Shown here: one piece after another, positions 7,608 through 15,748 of the stretch | Numbering within the stretch: the first letter of the stretch is position 1 | Layout: every line of letters begins with the position of its first letter | From: Amycolatopsis acidicola | GTDB taxonomy: Bacteria > Actinomycetota > Actinomycetes > Mycobacteriales > Pseudonocardiaceae | Direction: 5' to 3' | Assembly: GCF_007713735.2 (NCBI RefSeq) | Contig: NZ_VMNW02000012.1 | Coordinates: forward strand, 80,544 to 144,543 | Length of the DNA stretch: 64,000 bases | The notes under the pieces: model-generated | The model's input: the letters and a program-made list of their open reading frames with translations, nothing else | Database searches by the model: none | What the model was told of the DNA's origin: nothing | Program-made: the position numbers and the translations under genes

Positions 7608-8531
7608 ATGGCGGAGACCGTGTTCCGGCGCGGAGTGATCGTGGCGGCCTTGACCCCGTTCCGTGGCCGGACCACCCGGGTCGAGGGGCCCGCGTTCGCC
7701 CGGCAGGTCGCCGCGCTCGCGCGGTGGGCGCCGGCGGCGATCGGCGTCGCGGGGGTGGAGAGCCAGGAGTTCCAGGTACTCGGCCGCGCGGCAAGACTCA
7801 AGCTCGTCGAGTCCACTGTGGACAACGCCGCCGGCGTGCCGGTGCTCGCCGGGGTGTCGCATCCGTCGCTGGCCGAGTCGATCGCGCTGGCGCGGGAGTC
7901 GGCTCAACGCGGGGCGGCCGCCGTACTGGCCGTGGCGTCGGCCAAACCGTGGGGCGCCGCGCCCACCGGCGACGAGGCCCACCGCTGGTTCGCCACCCTC
8001 GCCGACGAAAGCCCCGTCCCGGTGGTGCTCTACAACAACCCGCGCCTCGGCGTGGACCTCTCCGTGGACACGATCGCCCGCATCGGCGCGCACCCGAACG
8101 TCGCCGCGATGAAGGAGACTTCCCGCGACGAAGCCAAACTGCTCGGCCTGCTCAGCCACGCCGCGCCAGGCCTGGCCGTGTACACGAACATGGAGCTGCT
8201 GGCCACGACGCTGCTCCTGGGCGGGCACGGCGCGATGCTGCCGCCGTCCGGACTCCCGGTGGCTCAGCGTGTCCTGGCCGCGGCCGAAGCGGGCGACCAC
8301 GCCGAAATCGCCCGCTGGGTCCCGTTCTTCGCCGACTTCCCGAGCCGCTGGTCCGGCCTCGGTTTCCTGCCCGCGGTGAAGGCCGCGACCGCGCTGATGG
8401 GCCTCGACCTCGGCCGTCCACTGTGGCCCTACGACGCCATCGACGGCGACATCCTGCACGAACTCCGCGAGTACCTGCGCAAATGGGAACTGCTCGACGT
8501 TTTCTCCGATCCTTCAGGAGTGCTCCGATGA
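7608..8531 (+). CDS. Dihydrodipicolinate synthase/N-acetylneuraminate lyase family aldolase
   Basis: 307 aa TIM barrel of the class I aldolase DHDPS family. YNNPR near residue 145 supplies the conserved Tyr, and the Schiff-base Lys lies in AAMKETSRD near 169. It starts with ATG 6 nt after GAGGAGGG and opens a six-gene operon. Members outside lysine synthesis are retro-aldolases or dehydratases acting on 2-keto acids in catabolic clusters; real DapA would not be expected in this company. The start ATVFRRGVIVAALTPF-like barrel strand is intact. The substrate, probably a 2-oxo acid made by the later enzymes, is unknown. Confidence 0.85.
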   Translation: MAETVFRRGVIVAALTPFRGRTTRVEGPAFARQVAALARWAPAAIGVAGVESQEFQVLGRAARLKLVESTVDNAAGVPVLAGVSHPSLAESIALARESAQRGAAAVLAVASAKPWGAAPTGDEAHRWFATLADESPVPVVLYNNPRLGVDLSVDTIARIGAHPNVAAMKETSRDEAKLLGLLSHAAPGLAVYTNMELLATTLLLGGHGAMLPPSGLPVAQRVLAAAEAGDHAEIARWVPFFADFPSRWSGLGFLPAVKAATALMGLDLGRPLWPYDAIDGDILHELREYLRKWELLDVFSDPSGVLR

Positions 8532-9178
8532 CCCTGCTCGACCTCTCGCACCCGATCTGGCCCGGGATGCCGAAGATCCCGGTACTCCCGGACGTCGAGA
8601 TCGACCCCGTGACCTCGATCGCCGGCGGCGCGCCGATGAACATCAAGGCACTACGCCTCGCGCTGCACGTCGGCACCCACATCGACGCCCCCGTGCACAT
8701 CGTCGAGAGCGGCCGCTCGATCGACGAACTCCCCACGGAGCGGTTCGACCGCCACGCCGTGGTGTCCACTGTGGATCGCAAACCGGGTGAGGAGATCACC
8801 GTCGACGACCTTCTCGCCGGTGGCCCGCCGCCCCAGGCCGGCGACTTCCTGTTCGTCCACACCGGCTGGGACGTGAAATTCGAGACCGCCGATTACGACG
8901 ACTTTCCCAGCCTGAGCCCCGAAGCGGCGGAATGGGCCGTCGCGCAAGGCGTCAGCCTGGTCGGCTCCGACACCCTCACCCCGGACCTGCCCGTGCATCG
9001 TCGTGGCACCGGGTTCACCTTCCCTGTGCACCGGACCCTGCTCTCCCAGGACGTCCTGATCGGCGAGAACCTGCGCAACCTCGGCCCGCTCGCCGGGCGC
9101 CGCGTGCGGGTGCGCGCGTTCCCGCTCGCGGTCCGCGGCGGTGACGCCGGTCCGGCGCGGATCGTCGCCGAATACTGA
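8528..9178 (+). CDS. Cyclase-family (kynurenine formamidase-like) metal hydrolase
   Basis: 216 aa, PF04199-type fold. It has the N-terminal DLSHPIWPGMP and the metal-binding HVGTHIDAPVH motif at about residues 47-57; a later Asp/His-rich segment contains DTLTPD and VHRTLL. Known members hydrolyse N-formylkynurenine, isatin or other amides and lactams with a divalent metal. ATGA overlap with the aldolase gene shows tight translational coupling. In this operon it could open a ring or remove a formyl group from the product of the flavin monooxygenases; that is inference. Confidence 0.85.
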   Translation: MTLLDLSHPIWPGMPKIPVLPDVEIDPVTSIAGGAPMNIKALRLALHVGTHIDAPVHIVESGRSIDELPTERFDRHAVVSTVDRKPGEEITVDDLLAGGPPPQAGDFLFVHTGWDVKFETADYDDFPSLSPEAAEWAVAQGVSLVGSDTLTPDLPVHRRGTGFTFPVHRTLLSQDVLIGENLRNLGPLAGRRVRVRAFPLAVRGGDAGPARIVAEY

Positions 9179-9204
9179 TCCTCACCCAGAAAGCCTTACG
9201 TGCC

Positions 9205-10371
9205 ATGGCATTCCCAGAGAACTCCCGGCGGCTCGCCCCTTCGCCGCTCGACCTCCCCGGCAGCCCGCTGAGCCAAGCGGCGGCGCAGCCGATGATGCTC
9301 GGGCTGTTCCTACCTTCGCAGACCGGCGCGTTCTCCCAGTCCACGCACCCGCGCGGGACGCGGTGGGACTTCAGCTACAACCGGCACCTCACCGAGGTCG
9401 CCGAGTCCTACGGGTTCGAGTTCGTCTTCGGGCTCCAGCAGTGGGTGCCCAAGGGCGGGTTCGGCGGCGAAACCCACTACCGCGAGAACTTCCTGGACCC
9501 GTTCATCACCACCGTCGCGCTCTCGGCCACGACGACCCGGATCCTGACCATCTCGACGGTGCACATCCTTTACGGCAACTGGCATCCGCTGCACCTGGCC
9601 CGGTTCGCCGCCACGGCCGACCACATCGCGGGCGGCCGGTTCGGGCTCAACATCGTCACCGGCTACGCCGAGAACGAACCGCTGATGTTCGGCATGGACC
9701 GCACCGAGCACGACAAGCGCTACGAGATCGCCGACGAGTTCACCTCGGTCATGCAGGAGCTGTGGCTGGGCGAGGACAACCTCACCCACGACGGGCCGCA
9801 CTACCGGTTGCAGGACGCCTACGTGTCGCCGCGCCCGCGCCACGGCCGCCCGATCCTGGTGTCCGCGAGCGGCTCGCAGGCCGGTTTCGACTACGCCGCC
9901 AAGCATTCCGACATCGTGTTCACCTCCAGCCCGGCCGGCCCGGAGTTCTCCCGCGCGATCAAGGCGCTGCCGGAGCACGTCGCCCGGATCAAGGACACCG
10001 CGCGTGCGGCGGGCCGCGAGGTGAAGGTGATCATCTTCCCGATGGTGATCAGCAAACCGACCCGCGCCGAAGCCTTCGCCTACCGAGACGCCATCGTCTC
10101 CGCCGCCGATGTCGGTTCGCTGCGGGCCTACGCGGCGCGCCACGCCGGGGGTGACGCGCAGGCGTGGCCGGAGCACATCCCCGCCGACCGGATCCTCGGC
10201 GGGCACCTGCAGCTGGTCGGTTCCCCGCACGACATCGCCGACCAGATCGCGCAACTGCACGACGCGGGACTCGACGGCGTGCAGCTCGGGTTCTACGACT
10301 ACCTGCCGGAACTGCACTTCTTTGGCGAGCACATCGTGCCGCTGCTGGCCGAGGACGGGCTGCGCGCGTGA
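9205..10371 (+). CDS. LLM-class flavin-dependent monooxygenase, RutA/SfnG-like
   Basis: 388 aa luciferase-like TIM barrel. The segments DFSYNRHLTEVAESYGFEF, DHIAGGRFGLNIVTGY and the closing GVQLGFYDYLPELHFFGE resemble RutA (uracil ring opening) and SfnG (dimethylsulfone). These are FMNH2-dependent enzymes, some of which work through a flavin-N5-peroxide. The start at ATG 9205 has only a weak SD; an internal ATG pair at residues 29-30 (MMLGLFLPS) begins the conserved barrel and could be the true start. The partner flavin reductase is not in the window. The next gene overlaps by GTGA. Confidence 0.85.
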   Translation: MAFPENSRRLAPSPLDLPGSPLSQAAAQPMMLGLFLPSQTGAFSQSTHPRGTRWDFSYNRHLTEVAESYGFEFVFGLQQWVPKGGFGGETHYRENFLDPFITTVALSATTTRILTISTVHILYGNWHPLHLARFAATADHIAGGRFGLNIVTGYAENEPLMFGMDRTEHDKRYEIADEFTSVMQELWLGEDNLTHDGPHYRLQDAYVSPRPRHGRPILVSASGSQAGFDYAAKHSDIVFTSSPAGPEFSRAIKALPEHVARIKDTARAAGREVKVIIFPMVISKPTRAEAFAYRDAIVSAADVGSLRAYAARHAGGDAQAWPEHIPADRILGGHLQLVGSPHDIADQIAQLHDAGLDGVQLGFYDYLPELHFFGEHIVPLLAEDGLRA

Positions 10372-11645
10372 TCCTGAACGTGACCGTGATGGGCCTTGGC
10401 ATGCACCTCGGCGCGTGGCGGTATCGCGAGGGAGCGGCCGCCGACTACCTGGATCCGCGCTACTACACCGAAATCGCGCGCATCGCGGAGGACGCGAAGC
10501 TGCACGCGATCTTCCTCGCCGACACGCTCGCGCTGAGCGAGGAGCACCTCCGCCGCCCGAACCTCGGCGCGCTCGACCCGGTGGTGGTGCTCGCGACGCT
10601 CGCTTCGGTGACGTCGAAAATCGGGCTGGTCGCCACAATGTCGACGACCTTCAACGAGCCCTACAACCTCGCGCGCCGCTTCGCCAGCCTCGACCACCTC
10701 TCCGGCGGGCGTGTCGGCTGGAACGTCGTCACCACCTTCGTACCCGACGTCGCGGCGAACTTCGGCAGCGCGAACCTGCCCGCGCACGACGACCGGTACC
10801 GGCGCGCGGGCGAGTTCGTCGAGGTCGTTGCGGCGTTGTGGGACAGCTGGGCCGAGGACGCGCTGATCGGGGACAAGGAGTCGGACCGCTTCGCCGATCC
10901 GGCACTGGTGCGGCCGATCGACCACGCGGGAGCGCATTTCGCGGTGCGCGGGCCGTTGACCGTGCCGCGGTCGCCGCAGCGGCGCCCCGTGATCTTCCAG
11001 GCGGGCGCGTCCGAGGACGGCCGGAACCTCGCGGCGCGCACGGCCGACGTCGTGTTCACGGTGCAGAACACACTCGAGGCCGCGCGGGAATTCCGCGCCG
11101 ATTTGCGGGCCCGCGCGCCACGGCGCGAGGTCAAGGTGCTTCCCGGGGTGGTGCCGATCATCGGTGCCACCCGCGAGGACGCCTTGCGGCGTAAGGAAGA
11201 ACTCGACCGGCTCGCGGGGGACGAGGAGTTGCGCAAGCTGGCGCTGCGCGTCGGTGTCCCCGTCGATGCTCTCGACCCGGACCGTCCGCTGCCGCTGGAG
11301 CTGGTGCGGGCGAACACGGATTTCAACGCCTCCCACGGATTCCGCGCCGCCGCCGTCCGTCTCACCGAGGAGGAGGGCGTCACGGTGCGGGAACTGTTGT
11401 ACCGCAACGGCGGCGGGCACCTGCAGATCGTCGGTACCGCGGCGGATGTCGCCGACACCCTCGCGCACTGGTTCACCTGCGGCGCCGCCGACGGCTTCAA
11501 CCTCATGATCGACGTCCTCCCCGACGGGCTAACCCGGTTTACCGAAGGGGTTCTTCCCCTGTTGCGGGCCCGCGGCCTGTTCCACGACGACTACCCCGGC
11601 GCCACCCTGCGCGCCAACCTCGGCCTGACCCAAGGAGCACGATGA
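10368..11645 (+). CDS. LLM-class monooxygenase, NtaA/SnaA/DszA family
   Basis: 425 aa. The start is GTG at 10368, overlapping the TGA of the preceding monooxygenase gene. NtaA/SnaA/DszA-family features are HLGAWRYREG near the N-terminus, SGGRVGWNVVT near residue 115, the HDDRYRRAGEFVEVVAALWDSW helix, and the RPVIFQAGASEDGRNLAA strand near 205. Relatives use FMNH2 from a separate reductase to oxidise nitrilotriacetate, EDTA, pristinamycin or dibenzothiophene sulfone. Two coupled LLM enzymes in one operon suggest two successive oxygenations of an N- or S-containing substrate. Substrate unknown. Confidence 0.87.
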   Translation: MILNVTVMGLGMHLGAWRYREGAAADYLDPRYYTEIARIAEDAKLHAIFLADTLALSEEHLRRPNLGALDPVVVLATLASVTSKIGLVATMSTTFNEPYNLARRFASLDHLSGGRVGWNVVTTFVPDVAANFGSANLPAHDDRYRRAGEFVEVVAALWDSWAEDALIGDKESDRFADPALVRPIDHAGAHFAVRGPLTVPRSPQRRPVIFQAGASEDGRNLAARTADVVFTVQNTLEAAREFRADLRARAPRREVKVLPGVVPIIGATREDALRRKEELDRLAGDEELRKLALRVGVPVDALDPDRPLPLELVRANTDFNASHGFRAAAVRLTEEEGVTVRELLYRNGGGHLQIVGTAADVADTLAHWFTCGAADGFNLMIDVLPDGLTRFTEGVLPLLRARGLFHDDYPGATLRANLGLTQGAR

Positions 11646-12340
11646 CCGTCCGCCTCGACCTTTCCGGCACCCCGGCGCGGATCACGATCGCCAACCCCGG
11701 CAACGGAAACCGCTTCACCGCCGCCATGATGGACGAGTTCGCCGAGGCATTGCGCGCGGTGGAATCCGCCGGCTCGCCCGTGCTCGTCCTCGACAGCGAA
11801 GGCGGCGACTTCACCTTCGGCCGGGACCAGCGCGAGCGCGTCCCCGGTCTGTCCAAAAGGGACAACCTGACGAAGATCCTCACCGTGAATGACCTGCTCT
11901 CCTCGGCGAGCGCGGTCACCGTCGCCGCCATCCGCGGGCACGCGTTCGGCTTCGGCACCGGGCTCTCGCTGCACGCCGATCTGACCGTGGCCGCGGACGA
12001 CGCCGTGTTCGCGTTCGACGAGATCGCGCACGGGCTCGCGCCGCTGGTCGTCGTCGCCTACCTGGCGAAGTACGTACCGGAGAAGATCGCCCGCGAGCTG
12101 GTGCTGACCGGCCGCGAGGTCAGCGCCGAGGAGGCAGGCCGGCTGGCCGTCGTGAATCGCGTGGTCCCGCCGGAGCGGGTCGACGACGAGGTCGCGGAAC
12201 TCGTTGCGGGGCTGGGCAAACGCGACCCCGGCGCGCTGCGCCTGATCAAGCAGTACCACCGTGACCTGCGCGACGACCGCGAGACCGAGCTGGGACAACG
12301 CGCGGTCGCGAGGCTCGCGGACTGGCTCGACGCCCGCTGA
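11642..12340 (+). CDS. Enoyl-CoA hydratase/isomerase (crotonase) family protein
   Basis: 232 aa, a short crotonase. It keeps the oxyanion-hole loops (DFTFGRDQRERVPG near residue 60, IRGHAFGFGTGLSLHADL near 100). The usual catalytic Glu pair is largely missing; the second loop reads FDEIAHGLAPLVVVA. So simple hydration is doubtful, and an isomerase, hydrolase or C-C-cleaving role is more likely. It begins with ATG in an ATGA overlap, with an SD (AAGGAG) inside the previous gene. It is the only CoA-type enzyme in the operon, and no CoA ligase accompanies it, which makes a non-CoA role possible. Confidence 0.75.
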   Translation: MTVRLDLSGTPARITIANPGNGNRFTAAMMDEFAEALRAVESAGSPVLVLDSEGGDFTFGRDQRERVPGLSKRDNLTKILTVNDLLSSASAVTVAAIRGHAFGFGTGLSLHADLTVAADDAVFAFDEIAHGLAPLVVVAYLAKYVPEKIARELVLTGREVSAEEAGRLAVVNRVVPPERVDDEVAELVAGLGKRDPGALRLIKQYHRDLRDDRETELGQRAVARLADWLDAR

Positions 12341-12351
12341 AGGAGAGAACG

Positions 12352-13671
12352 ATGACCGAAGCCAGCGTCGAATCCCGCCCGGCGCCGGGGAGATCCCGGG
12401 GCAGGGGTGTGGCTTTCGCGGCCGCCTACCTCGGCTGGGTCCTGGACGGGTACGAAACCTACGCGCTCGTGCTGATCGGCAGCCAGCTCGTCGCCGAGCT
12501 CGTCGGACCGCACGCGTCGCCGCTGTATTTCGGGGGGCTGCTCGCGGTGCAGCTGGTCGCGTGGGCGATCGGCGGGTTGTGCGCGGGGGTGCTCACGGAT
12601 TATTTCGGCCGCAAACGCGTGCTGATGTACTCGATCCTGGTGTATGCGCTGTTCACGGGCCTGAGTGCGCTGGCGTCGGAGTACTGGGTCTTCCTGCTGC
12701 TGCGCGTGGTGACCGGGCTCGGGATGGGCGCGGAATGGGGGCCGGGCAGCGCGCTGGTGTCGGAGATCTGGCCGGATCGCAGCCGTGGCAAGGGAATCGC
12801 CCTGCTGCAGTCCGGGTTCGGCGTCGGATTCCTGCTCGCGACGGGCGCGTACTGGACGCTCTCGGCGACCGGTGCCGGGCAGTGGCGGTGGATGCTCGTG
12901 CTCGGCGCCGTGCCCGCGCTCGTCGCGTTGTTCGTGCGGCGGTCGGTGCGGGAGTCGGAGCTGTGGGAACAGACTGACGCCCGGCGCAAGGAGGTCCGTG
13001 CGCGGGTTCGGCGTGGGGGAGAGCTGGGCGCGGAAGACCGGGCGCTGAGCCGGTTCACGGTCGCGGCGATCCTCGCGGATCCCGTGCTGCGCCGCCGTTT
13101 GCTCGGGTTGCTCGTGTTGTCCGCCGCGAGCCTGATCGGCTGGTGGGCGGTGTCGACGTGGATCCCGAGCTTCGTCGGGCAGGCCGTGTCCGGCCAGGGC
13201 GCGGCGAAGTCGGTGACCACGTGGATCGTGCTGGGCTACAACTTCGCCGGCGTGCTCGGCTGGCTCGTCTTCGGCGCGCTCGCCGACAAGATCGGCCGCC
13301 GGTGGACGATCTGGGGTTACTTCCTGTTCTCCCTCGGCGCGGTGTGGCTGCTGTTCGCCGTGCCCTACGGGTCACTCGGCACGCTCGGGTTCTTCGTGTT
13401 CGTCAACGGGTTCTTCACCCTCGGGCAGATGGGCTGGATGGCGACCTACCCGGTCGAACTGTTCCCCACCCATGCGCGCGGCACCGGGATCACCTTGGTG
13501 TTCAACACAACCCGCTTCATCGCCGCCGCGGGCGCGCTGCTGTCGGGGTACCTCGTCAGCGCTTTCGGTGGCATCCAGGTCGCCGCGCTCGCCATCGGCT
13601 CGGTCTACGTGCTCGGCGTCGCGGTCACGTTCCTGGTCGGCCCGGAGACGAAGGGGCAGCCACTGCGCTGA
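12352..13671 (+). CDS. MFS transporter, metabolite:H+ symporter type
   Basis: 439 aa with 12 predicted membrane helices. MFS motif A is present after helix 2 (GVLTDYFGRKRVL) and again after helix 8 (GALADKIGRRWTIW). LDGYETYALVL in helix 1 resembles the AAHS/MHS acid symporters. SD AAGGAGAGAACG precedes the ATG. As the last gene of the six-gene operon it most likely imports the operon's substrate, probably a carboxylate or small polar compound. Confidence 0.87.
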   Translation: MTEASVESRPAPGRSRGRGVAFAAAYLGWVLDGYETYALVLIGSQLVAELVGPHASPLYFGGLLAVQLVAWAIGGLCAGVLTDYFGRKRVLMYSILVYALFTGLSALASEYWVFLLLRVVTGLGMGAEWGPGSALVSEIWPDRSRGKGIALLQSGFGVGFLLATGAYWTLSATGAGQWRWMLVLGAVPALVALFVRRSVRESELWEQTDARRKEVRARVRRGGELGAEDRALSRFTVAAILADPVLRRRLLGLLVLSAASLIGWWAVSTWIPSFVGQAVSGQGAAKSVTTWIVLGYNFAGVLGWLVFGALADKIGRRWTIWGYFLFSLGAVWLLFAVPYGSLGTLGFFVFVNGFFTLGQMGWMATYPVELFPTHARGTGITLVFNTTRFIAAAGALLSGYLVSAFGGIQVAALAIGSVYVLGVAVTFLVGPETKGQPLR

Positions 13672-14068
13672 GGGTGGCCGTGGGCCTCGGCCTCGGCTGT
13701 GGAACGCTGTCCGGCGGGCACCAGCACGTCGCACAGGCCGGGCCGCTGGAACGGGTTTCCTTGGCCTGGCGGCCGCCGACGGTGACGTTCTGCCACGCCT
13801 TGATGTCCCAGTAGTTGATGGTCACCGCGGGACTGCCTGCGCCCTGGAACAGGTAGGTGCACCCGCGCTCGCCGGTGTCCGGGATGGCGGGAACCGGCGA
13901 GTCCCGTTGGTACTGGTCCAGGGTGCCGCTCAGCGCCTTACGCGGGTTGAGGCTCTTGGTGTCGGCGCTCCCCTTCGTGGCACTCGTCGGCGCGCTGCTC
14001 GAAGCGCTGGGCGCGGCCGTCGTGCTCGTTAGGCGGACAGAGCCGCCGCCGCGGCGAGCGTCGATTCT
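13672..14068 (-). pseudogene. Decayed DUF3558-like lipoprotein gene
   Basis: Minus-strand reading gives, in three frames, the parts of a secreted lipoprotein. First a signal-peptide-like STLAAAAALSA just where a lipobox Cys is expected. Then TSTTAAPSASSSAPTSATKG, a Ser/Thr/Ala linker. Then a domain with GERGCTYLFQGAGS, TINYWDIKAWQNVTVGGRQA and ETRSSGPA. The matching CDVLVPAGQRSTAEA continues only after a one-base shift near 13730. A second shift (a stop, TAA) breaks the lipobox near 14030, and no start codon remains. The Cys-pair layout resembles DUF3558 lipoproteins, common in Pseudonocardiaceae. The distal end runs against the MFS gene. This fills the 459-bp gap before the amidase. Confidence 0.55.
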
Positions 14069-14070
14069 CG

Positions 14071-14125
14071 CTTGCTGTTCCGTTATGATGCACGTCGTGC
14101 CGTAATACAGAACAGCAAGGAGGGG
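14071..14125 (+). promoter_or_regulatory. Long inverted repeat covering the amidase SD
   Basis: CTTGCTGTTC at 14071-14080 and GAACAGCAAG at 14110-14119 are perfect 10-bp inverted arms 29 bp apart. The right arm runs into the SD (AAGGAGGGG, 14117-14125) of the amidase gene. Between the arms, GCACGTCGTGC (14090-14100) is an 11-bp near-palindrome. As RNA it could hide the SD; as DNA it could be an operator. A related sequence precedes the imidase-like gene near 17971. Confidence 0.55.
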
Positions 14126-14130
14126 CGCTG

Positions 14131-15543
14131 ATGACTTCCGCGACCGACGTGGGTGAGTACGATCCGGCCACCTTTGAAGGCCTGCGCTTCCACACCGCCG
14201 TCAGCGCTTTCCGCGACGGCACCGACTCGCCACGCGACTACCTCGAACGCTGTCTCGCGACGATCGCCGAGCGCGAGCCCGTCGTGCGGGCCTGGGTCGT
14301 GCTCAACGAGCAGGCGGCCCGCGAGCAGGCCGACGCCAGCACCCGCCGCTGGCGCGACGGCCGGCCGCTCTCGCCCATCGACGGGATGCCGATCGGGATC
14401 AAGGACCTGCTCGAAACCCGCGACATGCCGACCCAGATGGGATGCGCCGCCTTCGACGGCAATTTCCCGAAGCGGGACAACGCGGCGGTCTGGGCGCTTC
14501 GCCAGGCGGGCGCGGTCGTGCTCGGGAAGACGGTGACCACGGAACTCGGTGGCCCGGAACCGAGCCCGACGACGAACCCGTTCAACCCCAGGCACACTCC
14601 CGGGGGTTCCTCGTCCGGCTCCGGCGCCGCGGTCGGCGCGCGGATGGTTCCCGCCGCAATCGCGACGCAGACGGGCGGTTCGCTCATGCGCCCGGCGAGC
14701 TTCAACGGGAACTGGGGCCTGAAACCCTCACAAGGAGCCATAAACCGGGGTGAACGCCAGACGGCGAGCATGACCTCGCACGGTGTTCTCGCCGCGTGCC
14801 CCGAAGACATGTGGCTGGTGGCGATCGCCATCGCGTCGCGCGCGGGCGGCGACCCGGGGTGGCCCGCGTTGGCCGGGCCCGCCATGCCGCCGGCGCCACG
14901 CCAGCCGGGAACGCTGGCCGTGCTGGAAACGGACGGCTGGGCGCGTTTGGACGACGCCGGTCGCGAAGCGTTCGAGAATGTCCTCGCGCAGCTCGAAGCG
15001 AGTGGTGTGCTTCTGGTACGCCGCAGGGAAGACGCTGTCGTGGAACGGGTCGAGCGCGCGCTCCGGGGCGCGTCCGAGCTGGGGAGCGCGATACTGGCGT
15101 GGGAACACTACTGGGCGTTCCGTGATGTCGTGGCGAACAATCCCGGCGGCGTCAGCGCGCGCGGGAAGCGGTTTTTCCTTGAGGCTGCGGAAAAACTCGG
15201 CGCGGCGGGCTACGAGGAGGCCCTCCGCGACCGCGCTGCGGTCAAGTCCGCCTACGCGCTTTTGGGGCCACGGGTGGATGCGGTCATCGCGCCGACGTCG
15301 AGTGGCTCGGCGCCGGAGTGGCTCGGGGATGTCCCGGGCGGCGAGCCCGCGAGGTGGCCGACCGGGGATCCGGCCTTCAACTTCCCGAGCTCGCTGCTGG
15401 GCGCGCCCGCCGTGAATGTCCCGTTGATGGCGGTCCGCGGGCTTCCGTTCGGTTTCCAGGTGATGGGGCAACCGGGCGAGGACGCCAAGATGGTGGCGAT
15501 CGCGCGTTGGATGGGGCAGGCTTTGGCGCCGGTCGGCGCCTGA
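14131..15543 (+). CDS. Amidase (amidase-signature family)
   Basis: 470 aa. The Ser-cisSer-Lys triad is present: Lys91 in GIKDLLETRD, cis-Ser about 160 in GGSSSGSGAAVGA, and nucleophile Ser184 in TGGSLMRPASFNG. Such enzymes hydrolyse carboxamides to acids and ammonia. ATG follows AAGGAGGGG by 5 nt. A perfect 13-bp terminator hairpin follows the gene. With the convergent MFS transporter and the imidase/deacetylase-like gene it may form a cyclic-imide pathway, acting here as half-amidase; that is inference. Remnants of a second copy lie at 15664-15748. Confidence 0.9.
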   Translation: MTSATDVGEYDPATFEGLRFHTAVSAFRDGTDSPRDYLERCLATIAEREPVVRAWVVLNEQAAREQADASTRRWRDGRPLSPIDGMPIGIKDLLETRDMPTQMGCAAFDGNFPKRDNAAVWALRQAGAVVLGKTVTTELGGPEPSPTTNPFNPRHTPGGSSSGSGAAVGARMVPAAIATQTGGSLMRPASFNGNWGLKPSQGAINRGERQTASMTSHGVLAACPEDMWLVAIAIASRAGGDPGWPALAGPAMPPAPRQPGTLAVLETDGWARLDDAGREAFENVLAQLEASGVLLVRRREDAVVERVERALRGASELGSAILAWEHYWAFRDVVANNPGGVSARGKRFFLEAAEKLGAAGYEEALRDRAAVKSAYALLGPRVDAVIAPTSSGSAPEWLGDVPGGEPARWPTGDPAFNFPSSLLGAPAVNVPLMAVRGLPFGFQVMGQPGEDAKMVAIARWMGQALAPVGA

Positions 15544-15552
15544 CCCACACGC

Positions 15553-15586
15553 ACTACGCCCGCCAGCGACCGTTGGCGGGCGTAGT
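15553..15586 (+). terminator. Rho-independent-like terminator of the amidase gene
   Basis: ACTACGCCCGCCA (15553-15565) and TGGCGGGCGTAGT (15574-15586) are perfect 13-bp arms around an 8-nt loop, 10 bp after the amidase stop. Only TTCG follows, so there is no real U-tract, as is usual in actinomycetes. Confidence 0.8.
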
Positions 15587-15610
15587 TTCGTGGTTCCGGG
15601 ACGTGGACAT

Positions 15611-15664
15611 GATGCGTTCGCGGGTTTCCCGCATCTCGACGGCTGCGTTGAGGAGCGCGATCGC
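15611..15664 (-). pseudogene. Relic of an MFS transporter C-terminus
   Basis: Minus-strand translation reads AIALLNAAVEMRETRERIM, which aligns with the C-terminus of the intact MFS gene next door (AIALLIVVVGMPETRERAK). At DNA level about 52 bases align at roughly 80 % identity, including a 16-base and a 12-base exact block. Only this C-terminal scrap remains, so it is a duplicated, deleted copy. Confidence 0.75.
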
Positions 15665-15748
15665 CGGATGGGGCAGCAGGGTGATGATGCCAAGGTGGCG
15701 GCGTTCGCGCGTTGGATGCGCCAAGCGTTGGCTCCGGTCAGCGCCTGA
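15665..15748 (+). pseudogene. Relic of an amidase C-terminus
   Basis: Plus-strand translation reads GQQGDDAKVAAFARWMRQAL then APVSA and a stop. This matches the end of the intact amidase (GQPGEDAKMVAIARWMGQAL, APVGA, stop) about 200 bp upstream. DNA identity is near 80 % and runs past the stop into TGACCC. The rest of the copy is gone. Its end overlaps the 3' end of the convergent MFS gene. Confidence 0.8.

Noticed and set aside
13605..13862. Intact small minus-strand gene
   Set aside because: Its frame is only one part of a broken lipoprotein reading and runs into the MFS gene.
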